Source: Acetobacteraceae bacterium (GTDB taxonomy: Bacteria > Pseudomonadota > Alphaproteobacteria > Acetobacterales > Acetobacteraceae). From it: 64,000 bases of DNA. The position numbers were made by a program, and so were the translations under genes. The DNA lies in NCBI GenBank assembly GCA_021732665.1, contig JAKFUL010000022.1, forward strand, positions 50,999 to 114,998, read 5' to 3'. Under the pieces are notes generated by a model that saw nothing but the letters and a program-made list of their open reading frames with translations, searched no databases and had not been told where the DNA came from. Shown here one piece after another: positions 1-8,217 of the stretch (the stretch's first letter is position 1; every line of letters begins with the position of its first letter).

Positions 1-1109
1 TTGCCCGGGCGCAAGGCCGCGTCGATCCAGGGTTTTTCGAAGAACGGGTCGGCCATCTCCGCCAGCTTCGGGCTGAAGCCGGCATAGGCGGCGCGCACCC
101 TGGCCACCGCATCCGGCCAGGCGATGGTGCCATCGGCGTCGCTCGGCAGCGGCGCGTTGCGGTCCCAGTGCTTGAGCTTTTCCAGCCCCAGCCACTTCGC
201 CTTCATCGCGTAGTAGCGGTGCGACAGTTTTGGGAAGCTGGCGCGCACGGCTTCCACCAGCGCGTCCACCACCTCGTCTTCGACCATGTTGGAGAGGTTG
301 CGGGCCGAGGCCGGGCGCTTGTAGCGGCGCCAATTGTCCATCACCTCCTTGTCCTTGGCCAAGGTGTTGGTGATCAGGCCGAAGAGGCGGATGCGGGATT
401 GGAAGGCCTCCGACACGCCCTTCGCCGCCGCCTCGCGCCTGGCGCGGTCGCGGTCGGACAATTGGTTCAGCGCGGCGCTGACGGAGACCTCCTGGCCCGA
501 GACCGCCACCATCATGTTCGCCATGGTCTCGTCGAAAAGGCGGTTCCAGGCGGCGCGGCCCGTCACCTCCTTCTCGTGCAGCAGGCGTTCCATCTCGTCG
601 GACAGCTGATGCTCGCGCCAGACGCGCAGATCGCGCAGCCAGGGGCGCCAGCGGGCCAAAGCCGGGGAGGCGGCCATCTTCGCCTCCAGGCCCGCATCCT
701 CCAGCCGGTTCAACTCCAGCGTGAAGAAGACGAGGTGGCTGCTGACCGCTGTCACCCGCTCCTGCATCGTCTGGTAGAACCGGCCATTGGCCGAATCCTG
801 CGCATCGCCGGCGAAGATCAGGCTGGCAAAACTCATCGCGCGGCCAAGGATTTCCTCCAGCCGCTCATATTCCGCGATCGCGCCGGCCAGGGCATCGCCC
901 GAAAGCCCGTCCAGCTTGCCCGCATGGGTCGCATTGAACGCCGCCGCCGCGGCATCGGCCGCCGTCAGATCGGCATCGAGCGCCGGATCGCCGACGCCCC
1001 GGTAAAGGTCGTCGAGGTTCCAGCTCGGCAACTCCCCCCCACCGCCAGCGGCGTCGAGCGGGGAGCGGGGAAAATCCTGGTGGCCTGGGCGTGAATGCAT
1101 GGCACTCAT
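1..1109 (-). CDS. pepF: M3 family oligoendopeptidase (PepF type), 5' part only
   Basis: Reverse-strand frame opening at the ATG at 1109 (MSAMHSRPG...) and open to the left edge, giving 369 codons of a protein that is normally about 600 aa. The N-terminal segment (ELPSWNLDDLYRG) and the helical region with the ADPFFEKPWIDAA stretch near the edge match the M3B oligoendopeptidase F family, cytoplasmic zinc peptidases that degrade short peptides. The catalytic HExxH motif lies in the missing C-terminal part, so activity cannot be judged. It is divergent from the acyl-CoA synthetase gene; only about 50 nt separate the two starts. An alternative start is the ATG at 1100. Confidence 0.85.
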   Translation of the reverse strand, partial: MSAMHSRPGHQDFPRSPLDAAGGGGELPSWNLDDLYRGVGDPALDADLTAADAAAAAFNATHAGKLDGLSGDALAGAIAEYERLEEILGRAMSFASLIFAGDAQDSANGRFYQTMQERVTAVSSHLVFFTLELNRLEDAGLEAKMAASPALARWRPWLRDLRVWREHQLSDEMERLLHEKEVTGRAAWNRLFDETMANMMVAVSGQEVSVSAALNQLSDRDRARREAAAKGVSEAFQSRIRLFGLITNTLAKDKEVMDNWRRYKRPASARNLSNMVEDEVVDALVEAVRASFPKLSHRYYAMKAKWLGLEKLKHWDRNAPLPSDADGTIAWPDAVARVRAAYAGFSPKLAEMADPFFEKPWIDAALRPG

Positions 1110-1159
1110 ATATGGGGAAAAATGCCCGGGCCAAGCCGGGCCGGATGGGGGATCACGAA

Positions 1160-2962
1160 ATGGACCAGCAAACCGCCCTGGTGGCGCAGCCCGAGCCCTG
1201 CCTGGAGGGCAATTGGCAAAGCCTGCCCGCCATGATGCTGGGCCTGGCCGCCCGCTGGCCGGACAGGGTGCTGGCGCGCTACTGGCGCGGCGATTCCTGG
1301 CGGGCGCTGCGCTGGGGCGATTTCGCCATCCAGGTGGCCCAGGTGGCCGAAGGGCTGCGGCGCCTGGGCGTGATGCCGGGTGACCGGGTGCTGCTGGTCA
1401 GCGACAACCGGCCGGAATTCCTCATCGCCGACAATGCCATCATGGCCATCGGCGCCATCACCGTGCCGACCTACATCACCAACACCGTGGCCGATCACGC
1501 CCATGTGCTTGTTGACTGTGGTGCCCGGGTGGCCCTGGTGGCGGACGGGGCCATCGAGAACGCCGTGGTCCTCGCCGCCTCCCGCGTGGACGGGCTGGAC
1601 GCGGTGGTGAACATGGAATTCAACCCAGGCACACTGGCCCGTAAGGCACCCGAGGGCGCCAGGCCCGCCGAAATGGTGGAAGCCCATCGCCGCGTCGGCC
1701 AGCACCTGTTCTGGGAGGCCCTGCTGGTCCCCGATGCAGACCCCGCCATGCTGATGGCCGAGGTGGAGCATATCCCCGAGGGCCGGCTGGCCTGCCTGAT
1801 CTACACCTCCGGCACCGGCGGCGCGCCGAAGGGGGTGATGCTGCCGCACCGCGCGCTGCTCTCCAACGCCGCCGGCGCCACGCCGCTGCTGCGCCGGCTG
1901 GATCTGGAGGGCGAGCGCTACCTTTCCTTCCTGCCCATGTCGCACAGCTATGAGCACACGGTGGGCGGCTTCATCCTGCCGATGATGGGGATGGAGATCG
2001 TCTTCTCCCGCGGCGCCGAGCGGCTGCTGGCCGAAATGGCGGAGTTCAAGCCAGCCATCATCACCGCGGTGCCCCGGCTGTTCGAGGTGATGCGGGCGCG
2101 GATCGAGGCCCAGGTGGCCAAGCAGCCGCCCTTGCGCCAAAAACTCTATCACCGCGCGGTGGCGCTGGGCCTGCGCAAGCTGGACGGACCGCCGCTCGGT
2201 CTGCTCGACCGCGCACAGGACTGGGCGCTGGACCGGTTGGTGCGCGCCCGCACGCGCGAGCGTTTCGGCGGCAATCTGCGCGGCTTCATCTCCGGTGGCG
2301 CGCGGCTGGACCCTGATCTGTCGGGGTTTTTCCTCGCCCTCGGCCTGCCCGTCATCCAGGGCTATGGGCAGAGCGAGGCGGGGCCGGTGGTCAGCGTCAA
2401 CCTGCCCTGGTCGAATGACCGGCGCACGGTGGGCCTGCCGCTGCCGGGCGTCCAGGCGCGCATCGCCGAGGATGGCGAATTGCTGCTGCGCGGCGGCCTG
2501 GTGATGGATGGCTACTGGAACAACCCCGAAGCCACCGCGGCCTCGCTGCGCGATGGCTGGCTGCACACCGGCGATGTCGGGCGTATCGACGAGGCGGGGC
2601 GCATCAGCATCACCGACCGCAAGCGCGACTTCATCAAGCTGGTGGGGGGTGACATGGTGGCACCGGCCAAGCTGGAGGCGCTGCTGATGGCCGATCCCGC
2701 CATCGCCCAGGCCATCGTGGCCGGCGAGGGCCAGCCCGGCATCCTGGCCCTGGTGGTGCCGGCCGATGGCATGGCGGAGAAGGTCGAGGCCGCGGTCAAG
2801 GCGGTGAACGCCAAGCTCTCGCCCATCGAGCGCATCCGCCGCTGGCAGGCACTGGACGAGCCCTTCACCATCGAGAACGGCTTGCTGACCGCCAGCATGA
2901 AGGTGAAGCGCCGCGCCGTGGTGGAACGGCATGCGGAATTGCTCAGCGCCTTGCAGAAATAG
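1160..2962 (+). CDS. Long-chain fatty-acid--CoA ligase (AMP-binding)
   Basis: 600-aa member of the ANL adenylating superfamily, FAA1-like long-chain acyl-CoA synthetase. It activates a fatty acid with ATP and CoA via an acyl-adenylate. Motifs: P-loop-like YTSGTGGAPKG (about residues 215-225), GYGQSEAG (about 401), the hinge region DGWLHTGDVG (about 464-473) and the C-terminal MKVKR lysine (about 580). The ATG at 1160 (MDQQTALV) is chosen because a GGGGGA ribosome-binding site sits 7 nt upstream; the frame is open further up to 1091 but would overlap the divergent peptidase start. The exact chain length of the substrate cannot be read from sequence. Confidence 0.9.
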   Translation: MDQQTALVAQPEPCLEGNWQSLPAMMLGLAARWPDRVLARYWRGDSWRALRWGDFAIQVAQVAEGLRRLGVMPGDRVLLVSDNRPEFLIADNAIMAIGAITVPTYITNTVADHAHVLVDCGARVALVADGAIENAVVLAASRVDGLDAVVNMEFNPGTLARKAPEGARPAEMVEAHRRVGQHLFWEALLVPDADPAMLMAEVEHIPEGRLACLIYTSGTGGAPKGVMLPHRALLSNAAGATPLLRRLDLEGERYLSFLPMSHSYEHTVGGFILPMMGMEIVFSRGAERLLAEMAEFKPAIITAVPRLFEVMRARIEAQVAKQPPLRQKLYHRAVALGLRKLDGPPLGLLDRAQDWALDRLVRARTRERFGGNLRGFISGGARLDPDLSGFFLALGLPVIQGYGQSEAGPVVSVNLPWSNDRRTVGLPLPGVQARIAEDGELLLRGGLVMDGYWNNPEATAASLRDGWLHTGDVGRIDEAGRISITDRKRDFIKLVGGDMVAPAKLEALLMADPAIAQAIVAGEGQPGILALVVPADGMAEKVEAAVKAVNAKLSPIERIRRWQALDEPFTIENGLLTASMKVKRRAVVERHAELLSALQK

Positions 2963-3003
2963 GGCCTGCGTGCTGCGCTCCGGCGTTCATCCGCGAGAAT
3001 CCC

Positions 3004-4386
3004 ATGCCCGACACCCATCTGACGAACAGCGCCATCATCAACGCCTATGTCGCGCGCACCCCCGGCTCCGCCGCGCTGCACCGCGAGGCGCTGGGGATGC
3101 TGCCGAGCGGGATCGCGCATGACAGTCGCTGGATGAAGCCGCATCCGCTCTATGTCGATCGCGGCGAGGGCCCGCTGAAATGGGATGTGGACGGCAACCG
3201 GCTGGTGGATTTGTTCGGCGGCCATGGCAGCCACCTGCTGGGCCATTGCCCGCCGGGGGTGACGGTGGCGGTGCAGGCGCAGATCGGGAAGGGCAGCCAG
3301 TTCGGCGCCGGCCACGCGCTGGAGATCGAGTGGACCCGGCTGATCCAGCAGATGGTGCCCTGCGCCGAGCGGGTGCGCTTCGTGGCCAGCGGCACCGAGG
3401 CCACGCATATGGCCGTGCGGCTGTGCCGCGCCTTCACCGGCCGCAAGAAAATTCTCCGGTTTCATCGCCACTACCATGGCTGGCATGACGTGATGGCCTT
3501 CGGCGTGGACGGCCATTTCGACGGTACGGCGACGCCCGGCGTGCCTGATGCCACGACCGAGGGCGTGGTGCTGCTGCCACCCAATGACATCGAGGCCGTG
3601 AAGGCCCTGTTCGAGCGCGACCCCGACATCGCCGCCGTCATCCTGGAGCCGATCGGCAACACCACCGGCGCCGTGCCCATCCCTGGCAGTTTCCTGCACG
3701 CGCTGCGGGCGCTGACTGAGGCACATGGCGTGCTGCTGATCATGGATGAGGTCGTCACCGGCTTCCGGCTGGCGCCTGGCGGGGCACAGGAGGCCCGGGG
3801 CGTGAAGGCCGATATCTGCACACTGGCCAAAGTGGTGGCGGGCGGCATGCCCGGCGGCGCGGTGGCGGGGCGGAAAGACCTGCTGGATTTCCTTGATTTC
3901 GAGGTCAGCGCGCAGCTCGGGCGTGAGAAAATCCGCCACCCCGGCACCTACAACGCCAACCCGGTGAGTGCCACGGCGGGGATCGAAACCCTGAAGATCA
4001 TCCGTGACACCAATGCCTGCGGCCGCGCCAACGAGGCGGGTGCCGCCATGCGCGCAGCATTGAACCAGGTGCTGGCGGCGGAAAATCTGCCCTGGGCCGT
4101 CTATGGCGAATTCAGCTTCTTCCACATCTTCACCAATCCCGATGGGCTGGACATCGACCCGCTGAATTTCGACGCCTTCACCCTCCCCTCCGCCGCCTTC
4201 AAGCCGGACCCGCGCAAGGCGCTGGGGCAAAAGCTCTATCTCGGCATGGTGGTGAACGGGGTCGATGCGATGGGGCACCGCGGCGGCATCCTCTCCGCCA
4301 CCCATGGGGCGGATGTGATCGGCGAAACGGCCGAGGCGTTCCGCGCCACCATCCGGGCATTGAAGGAAGAGCGCGAACTGGTGTGA
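3004..4386 (+). CDS. Class III aminotransferase (glutamate-1-semialdehyde aminomutase-like)
   Basis: 460-aa PLP-dependent fold-type I enzyme of the class III aminotransferase family. Visible motifs are the substrate/PLP glycine-rich segment around ASGTEATHMAVRL (about residue 128), the PLP aspartate in DEVVTGFR (about 247-254) and the Schiff-base lysine in TLAKVVAGGMPGGA (about residue 275). It resembles glutamate-1-semialdehyde 2,1-aminomutase, but many such paralogs are transaminases of unrelated amino donors, so the substrate is left open. It lies 41 nt downstream of the acyl-CoA ligase and may share its transcript. The ribosome-binding site is weak (GCGAGAA). Confidence 0.85.
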   Translation: MPDTHLTNSAIINAYVARTPGSAALHREALGMLPSGIAHDSRWMKPHPLYVDRGEGPLKWDVDGNRLVDLFGGHGSHLLGHCPPGVTVAVQAQIGKGSQFGAGHALEIEWTRLIQQMVPCAERVRFVASGTEATHMAVRLCRAFTGRKKILRFHRHYHGWHDVMAFGVDGHFDGTATPGVPDATTEGVVLLPPNDIEAVKALFERDPDIAAVILEPIGNTTGAVPIPGSFLHALRALTEAHGVLLIMDEVVTGFRLAPGGAQEARGVKADICTLAKVVAGGMPGGAVAGRKDLLDFLDFEVSAQLGREKIRHPGTYNANPVSATAGIETLKIIRDTNACGRANEAGAAMRAALNQVLAAENLPWAVYGEFSFFHIFTNPDGLDIDPLNFDAFTLPSAAFKPDPRKALGQKLYLGMVVNGVDAMGHRGGILSATHGADVIGETAEAFRATIRALKEERELV

Positions 4387-4396
4387 TCCAGGGTTG

Positions 4397-4413
4397 TTGC
4401 GAATAATTCGCAA
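4397..4413. promoter_or_regulatory. Fur-box-like palindrome upstream of the 142-aa gene
   Basis: TTGCGAATAATTCGCAA is a perfect 7-3-7 inverted repeat. Alphaproteobacterial Fur/iron-responsive boxes upstream of TonB-receptor genes look like TTGC(A/G)AATNATT(C/T)GCAA, so this is a strong candidate iron operator. It lies 37 nt upstream of the ATG at 4451, where a repressor would overlap the promoter. Regulation by iron is inferred; no binding data are available. Confidence 0.6.
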
Positions 4414-4450
4414 TAGCATTAGCCTGCGGTGACTCGCAGGAGAATGCCGC

Positions 4451-4879
4451 ATGGCCACGCATGGATTGCCCAAAACGCCCTGGTCCGCCCTGGACATCGC
4501 CGATCTACCGCCGCCCGAGGCGCTGCTGCTGGACGCCATGCGCGCCTGGGGTGCCGCGCGCACGCCGCTGCCGGCCGCCGCCCTGGTGCTGGCGGCCGAG
4601 GGCGCCGAGGGCCTGGCGGTGCCGATGGATGCGCTGCTGCGCACCGCAGGCCCAGCGCTGCGCTGCACCCTATGCCCGGAAACCGGGCCGGATGAGGCGG
4701 CGCTGCTGATGGCGCTGGGCCTGGCGCAGCACAATTCCCGCTCCTGCGCACTGGCCATGCTGCTGCGGGTGGCAGCACCTCTGCCGGCCTACAAGTCGAT
4801 GGGCGCGGTGCTGACGCTGGCCGGTGGGATGCGGGCGCTGGGGCTGATGCTGGCCAACCCATTTACGTCAGCAGGGTGA
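4451..4879 (+). CDS. Hypothetical protein, probably iron-regulated
   Basis: 142 aa, not recognised. The start at 4451 has a good ribosome-binding site (GCAGGAGA, 7 nt spacing). The protein is Ala/Leu-rich with a CTLCPE cysteine pair near residue 77 and a hydrophobic C-terminal third (about residues 98-137), which could be membrane-associated but has no clear transmembrane helix. A perfect Fur-box-like palindrome sits immediately upstream, so a role in iron acquisition or iron-sparing is the best guess from context. Its 3' end overlaps by 17 nt the stop region of a reverse-strand biotinyl-domain remnant. Confidence 0.7.
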   Translation: MATHGLPKTPWSALDIADLPPPEALLLDAMRAWGAARTPLPAAALVLAAEGAEGLAVPMDALLRTAGPALRCTLCPETGPDEAALLMALGLAQHNSRSCALAMLLRVAAPLPAYKSMGAVLTLAGGMRALGLMLANPFTSAG

Positions 4880-5012
4880 CCAGCTCGGTGCCTTCCTCGA
4901 CGCTTTCGCCGGCGGCACAGCCCAGCGCCGCCACCACGCCGTCGCGGGGTGCGGTGATGCGCAGCTCGGTTTTCATCGCCTCGATGATGACGAGGATGTC
5001 GCCGCGCTTCCC
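4863..5012 (-). pseudogene. Biotinyl-domain remnant of an acyl-CoA carboxylase alpha subunit
   Basis: The reverse strand encodes 49 residues, beginning GKRGDILVII and containing the biotin-attachment motif EAMKT, then a normal domain end and a TAA at 4865-4863. This is the last part of the biotin carboxyl carrier domain of an acetyl/propionyl/methylcrotonyl-CoA carboxylase alpha chain. Everything upstream (biotin carboxylase, about 600 residues) is missing: the preceding codon is the TGA of the amine oxidase gene. No start codon is available, so this is a truncated fragment marking a breakpoint at about 5012/5013. Confidence 0.75.
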
Positions 5013-6146
5013 TCATGACGCACCACCGCCAGGCACGGCGATCCGCCGCAACACTTCCGCGGCGGCGCGAGAGGCGGCATCGATCGCGCCCGCCAGGTAG
5101 CCGGGGTCGGTCGCGCTGGTCTCGCTCCCTGCGAGCGACAGGCGATCGCGCCATGCGCCGCTCACCCACGACCCAAGCTGCGGCGCGGGATGGGCCCCGC
5201 CATGCCGGTCGTCCGAGGTCGCGGTGAAGATCTCGGCAGCCCAGTCCATCAGCAGCGTCGCCGCGGGGCGTCCGGCCTCGTCTCCGAACAGCCCCACGAG
5301 TTGATCAAGGCAGGCGCGGGTCAGCAGAGCCGTGCCCGCCGTCTGGCGCCGATCTGCGTCGATGCCGAGAAAGCCGAACAGCGCCGCCGCGCCCGATGCG
5401 GTTGTCGCGTCATGGATCTCGCCCATCGGGCCTACAGCGCTTTGCGCCATGCCAGACAGGCCAGCCGTGCGCCAGAAGGGGCGGTCATAGCTCGCGACGA
5501 ACTTCGCGTGCGGCGCCATCCAGGTCGGCGTGTCGCGCCAGCGCAGCCGGATGGCAGGATCGACGGCCGGCTCGAAGGCGATGCTCGCCTCCAGCAGCCG
5601 CGGTGGCAGCGCGGCGATCACCTGTGCCGCGAGGACGCTGTCACTCCCGCCGTCAGTCTGCCCAAGCGTCAGTCGGACATGGTCACCCTCCAGGGCGATC
5701 CGCGTGACCCACGAGGCAAGTTGAATGGAGCCCTCGGGCAAGCCGCCAGCCAGCGCGCGCACCAGCGCCCCTGTCCCGCCCACAAGCCGCATGGAGCGCG
5801 GCTCCGGCCGAGAGCCCGCGAAGCGCTGCGGCGGGCGGCCCGGCAGGCGTTCGACGAGAACGTCACCTTCATCGTGTTGCGGGAAGGCGGCGAGGCCAAG
5901 TTGCGCCAACACGGCCGCCATGGCCGGGTGCATGCCGGGCCAGAACCAGGACGGGCCAAGGTCGAAACCATCCTCGGCGGGGCGTCCTGTGGCATCGGCT
6001 GAAAGGATGCGGCCGCCAAGGCGGTCGCGCGCCTCGAAGATGCGAAAGCCGATGCCCGCTTCGTGCAGCAGTCGCGCCGCCTGAAGTCCGGCGAGACCGC
6101 CGCCGATGATGGCGACGGGCAGGAGCCGGGTGCTGGCGCCGTCCAT
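5013..6146 (-). CDS. FAD-dependent amine oxidase family protein
   Basis: 377 aa, starting at the ATG at 6146 (MDGASTRL) with GGGGCTGAG just upstream. The N-terminus has the Rossmann dinucleotide motif VAIIGGGLAGLQAA (about residues 11-24) and the FEARDRLGGRI segment that binds the FAD ribose. The C-terminus has the flavin-monoamine-oxidase signature AGSETSATDPGYLAGAI (about 340-356). It probably oxidises an amine or a related CH-NH/CH-CH substrate; the substrate is unknown. It is somewhat short for the family (usually 420-500 aa). Its stop codon forms the junction with the biotinyl-domain remnant, so the gene probably arrived with the polysaccharide region. Confidence 0.8.
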   Translation of the reverse strand: MDGASTRLLPVAIIGGGLAGLQAARLLHEAGIGFRIFEARDRLGGRILSADATGRPAEDGFDLGPSWFWPGMHPAMAAVLAQLGLAAFPQHDEGDVLVERLPGRPPQRFAGSRPEPRSMRLVGGTGALVRALAGGLPEGSIQLASWVTRIALEGDHVRLTLGQTDGGSDSVLAAQVIAALPPRLLEASIAFEPAVDPAIRLRWRDTPTWMAPHAKFVASYDRPFWRTAGLSGMAQSAVGPMGEIHDATTASGAAALFGFLGIDADRRQTAGTALLTRACLDQLVGLFGDEAGRPAATLLMDWAAEIFTATSDDRHGGAHPAPQLGSWVSGAWRDRLSLAGSETSATDPGYLAGAIDAASRAAAEVLRRIAVPGGGAS

Positions 6147-6147
6147 C

Positions 6148-6303
6148 TCAGCCCCTGACGCCGGTGTCGCGCGCCGCACGTGCCTTGGGGGACACGCGAG
6201 CGCCGTCATCACGTACCCAATCATCCGCCAACAAGCCCCAGGCGACGCCACGGCCCCGTATGATCCGATCGCGGCGGATTGCTCGATTCTTCTGCTTCGC
6301 CAT
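6148..6303 (-). CDS. Possible small basic protein upstream of the amine oxidase
   Basis: A 51-aa reading frame from the ATG at 6303 (MAKQKNRAIRRDRIIRG...) ends one nucleotide before the amine oxidase start (TGA-G-ATG), a spacing typical of coupled genes. It is Arg/Lys-rich with no recognised motif. It may be a real leader-type gene or a fragment left by rearrangement; there is no homology evidence. Confidence 0.3.
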   Translation of the reverse strand: MAKQKNRAIRRDRIIRGRGVAWGLLADDWVRDDGARVSPKARAARDTGVRG

Positions 6304-6402
6304 GGCGTTCAGGGTCCGGACATTTCGGGGGTATGGCAAGCGTCGTCCTGGCCGCATCTAGAAGCACCCGAACCGCCCGCAGGACTTGAGACTTCAATTC
6401 TG

Positions 6403-6408
6403 ATTATA
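6403..6408 (-). promoter_or_regulatory. Candidate -10 element in an AT-rich patch
   Basis: The reverse strand reads TATAAT within an AT-rich stretch (6391-6425) that contrasts with the surrounding DNA. It is about 100 nt upstream of the small ORF/amine oxidase pair. No good -35 is visible at 17 nt, so support is moderate at best. Confidence 0.3.
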
Positions 6409-6478
6409 TGAATAGATTGCTTTTCGGACAGGCTCTGAGGGATCGACCCGGGCGGAGCCGTTTCTTCCGTCTCGGGGG

Positions 6479-7402
6479 CTACGCGCCAAATGCTGCGCGC
6501 AGGCCGTCGCTCAACTCGATGCCGGCTGTCATGCCGAGCGCAGCCTTCGCGGCCGCCGGATCTCCAAGGGAGGATCGAATGTCGCCTGCTCGGGGGGGGG
6601 CAAAAGACATCTGAACCTGCTGGCCAAGCACGTCGCCGAGAATGCGCGCGAGTTCCGCAATGGCGGTGGCCCGACCGGTGCAGACATTCAGAACGGTCGC
6701 CGAGGGACGTTCTGCCCCCTTCATCATGGCCTGCGCGGCTCTCAGATGAGCGACCACGTCAGCCACGTGCACGAAATCCCGCGTCTGCTGACCGTCACCA
6801 TGCAGCACGATGCCGAGGCCAGCGCTGATGCGCGCTGCGAAGATGCTGATCACCCCCGAATAGGGCGAGGATGGGTCCTGGCGTGGTCCGTAGACGTTGA
6901 AGAAGCGCAGGCCGACAGTCGGTACGCCGTGGACCTCAGCCGCGACGGCGGCGTGCAGTTCGCTTCCGAGCTTGTCGGCCCCATAGGCCGTGCGGGGCGC
7001 GGGACGAGCCCATTCGGCGATGGCCCCCTCCCCCAGGTCGCCGTAGACGGCGGCCGACGAGGCGTAGACGACAGGCACGCGGCCAGACAAACGCGCCGCA
7101 TCGAGCACGGCAATCGTCCCCGTCTGGTTCGCCCGGTGTGTGGCAAGCCACTCCCGGTTCGATCGTTCAACGGAGGCGATCGCGGCGAGGTGGAAGATGG
7201 CGCTACTTCCCCTTGCCGCCTCAGCGATCAGGGCCGTATCGGCGACGTCGCCCTGGATCAGCTCGGCCCGAGGGTCAAGGTTTGTGCGCTTGCCAGTGGA
7301 CAGGTCGTCGACCACGCGCACCGCATGTCCCTGCGCAAGCAGGGCATCGACCAGGTGAGACCCGATAAATCCGGCGCCGCCGGTGACGAGGAAGGTTTTC
7401 AC
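6479..7402 (-). CDS. NAD-dependent epimerase/dehydratase (UDP-glucose 4-epimerase-like)
   Basis: 307-aa extended SDR sugar-nucleotide enzyme. It has the NAD motif TGGAGFIGSH (about residues 7-16), a catalytic Ser in YASSAAVYG (about 113-121), the YxxxK pair in YGADK (about 139-143) and the substrate-side RFFNVYGPRQ segment. It would interconvert nucleotide sugars (probably UDP-hexoses) for the adjacent glycosyltransferases in the cytoplasm. It starts 8 nt after the stop of the upstream glycosyltransferase, so it is probably cotranscribed. A run of nine C residues (on the coding strand) lies in the codons for SFAPPRAG near residue 270, a potential slippage site. Confidence 0.9.
   Translation of the reverse strand: MKTFLVTGGAGFIGSHLVDALLAQGHAVRVVDDLSTGKRTNLDPRAELIQGDVADTALIAEAARGSSAIFHLAAIASVERSNREWLATHRANQTGTIAVLDAARLSGRVPVVYASSAAVYGDLGEGAIAEWARPAPRTAYGADKLGSELHAAVAAEVHGVPTVGLRFFNVYGPRQDPSSPYSGVISIFAARISAGLGIVLHGDGQQTRDFVHVADVVAHLRAAQAMMKGAERPSATVLNVCTGRATAIAELARILGDVLGQQVQMSFAPPRAGDIRSSLGDPAAAKAALGMTAGIELSDGLRAAFGA
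6592..6600. repeat. G9/C9 homopolymer within the epimerase gene
   Basis: Nine consecutive G on the + strand (nine C in the coding strand) inside the epimerase reading frame. The frame is intact in this sequence. Gain or loss of one base would truncate the C-terminal 40 residues. Confidence 0.8.
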
Positions 7403-7410
7403 TTATCGCG

Positions 7411-8217
7411 CTACCGGCTGGCTGGTCCTGGGGCGCCAATACGAGCTGCCCCGAGCCGGGGCCGGGCGCCTGGCGGAAGGTGAGCCAGCAGGCCCTCGGC
7501 GGAGTTTTGCTGGCCGAGCGAGCCGGTTTCTTTCACACGGATGAGATGGACGGTGTCCTTCACCACCAGATGTCGTACCCCCGCCCAGAGGGTCTCCATG
7601 TGCCAGGACCAATCCTCAATGCCGAAACCCAGGCCGCGATCCACCGCCGTGTAGGGGTGCCGCTCATGAATGGCGCGCTGGGCAAAGACGTTCGCAGTCC
7701 ATATGTTGTTGAGAAACAGAACGTCCCGGTCGAAGCCTGGAGCATCGTCTGAACGGTGCAACATGTAAAAGGACTGAGCGTTCGGAGCCGGCGATGTGGT
7801 CGTCGAGTGCCGATCATAATCGCTCTCGACGAAGTAGTAGAGCAATTCCGGGTGCCAAATCGCTTCGTCCGGGGCACCGGACGCCGTGGCGGCTCGATGG
7901 GCGAGATGCAGCCAGTCCTCGCCCCAGAGATCATCGCCATCGAGGAACGCGAGATAATCACCCCGTGCGGAGCGAACGCCAGCGTTGCGCGCGAGGCCGA
8001 GATCGCCGACATCGACCTCCTCCACCGCGTCAAGCCATGCGCCGCGGGTGGCAACCACATGTCGGGTCAAGGGGTCGGCGCGGTCCAGCACCGCTCGTGC
8101 CTCAACGGCAAGCCCTTCAGAGCGGGCGCGCTCCACCATATCGAGCATGGAGGAGAGAGCGGGCAACGCGAGAGAACCTTCGCGGTGCAGAATGACGGTG
8201 ACGCTGATCAGCGACAT
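7411..8217 (-). CDS. Family 2 (GT-A) glycosyltransferase
   Basis: 268 aa from the ATG at 8217 (MSLISVTVILHREG). It has the GT2 nucleotide-sugar domain: an early ISVTVILHREG beta strand and the metal/donor-binding DGDD motif (LAFLDGDDLWGEDW, about residues 90-103). The C-terminal half shows the aromatic acceptor-side residues typical of polysaccharide GTs. The ribosome-binding site GGGGAG lies 10 nt upstream, and the start overlaps the stop of the upstream glycosyltransferase by 10 nt, so translation is probably coupled. Donor and acceptor sugars are unknown. Confidence 0.85.
   Translation of the reverse strand: MSLISVTVILHREGSLALPALSSMLDMVERARSEGLAVEARAVLDRADPLTRHVVATRGAWLDAVEEVDVGDLGLARNAGVRSARGDYLAFLDGDDLWGEDWLHLAHRAATASGAPDEAIWHPELLYYFVESDYDRHSTTTSPAPNAQSFYMLHRSDDAPGFDRDVLFLNNIWTANVFAQRAIHERHPYTAVDRGLGFGIEDWSWHMETLWAGVRHLVVKDTVHLIRVKETGSLGQQNSAEGLLAHLPPGARPRLGAARIGAPGPASR

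Noticed and set aside
1114..1127. GGGGAAAAATGCCC between pepF and the acyl-CoA ligase as another carA-type palindrome
   Set aside because: Arms do not match (GGGG/GCCC with an A-only centre), so it is not the same dyad.
1106..2932. 608-codon reverse-strand frame opposite the acyl-CoA ligase
   Set aside because: Same antisense effect; His/Gln/Gly-rich translation without domain signal, while the forward frame has all ANL motifs.
4863..6146. A possible amine oxidase-biotinyl fusion by stop-codon readthrough
   Set aside because: The two parts are in frame across one TGA, but no such fusion is known and the biotinyl part lacks its first strands. A junction of unrelated DNA explains it better.
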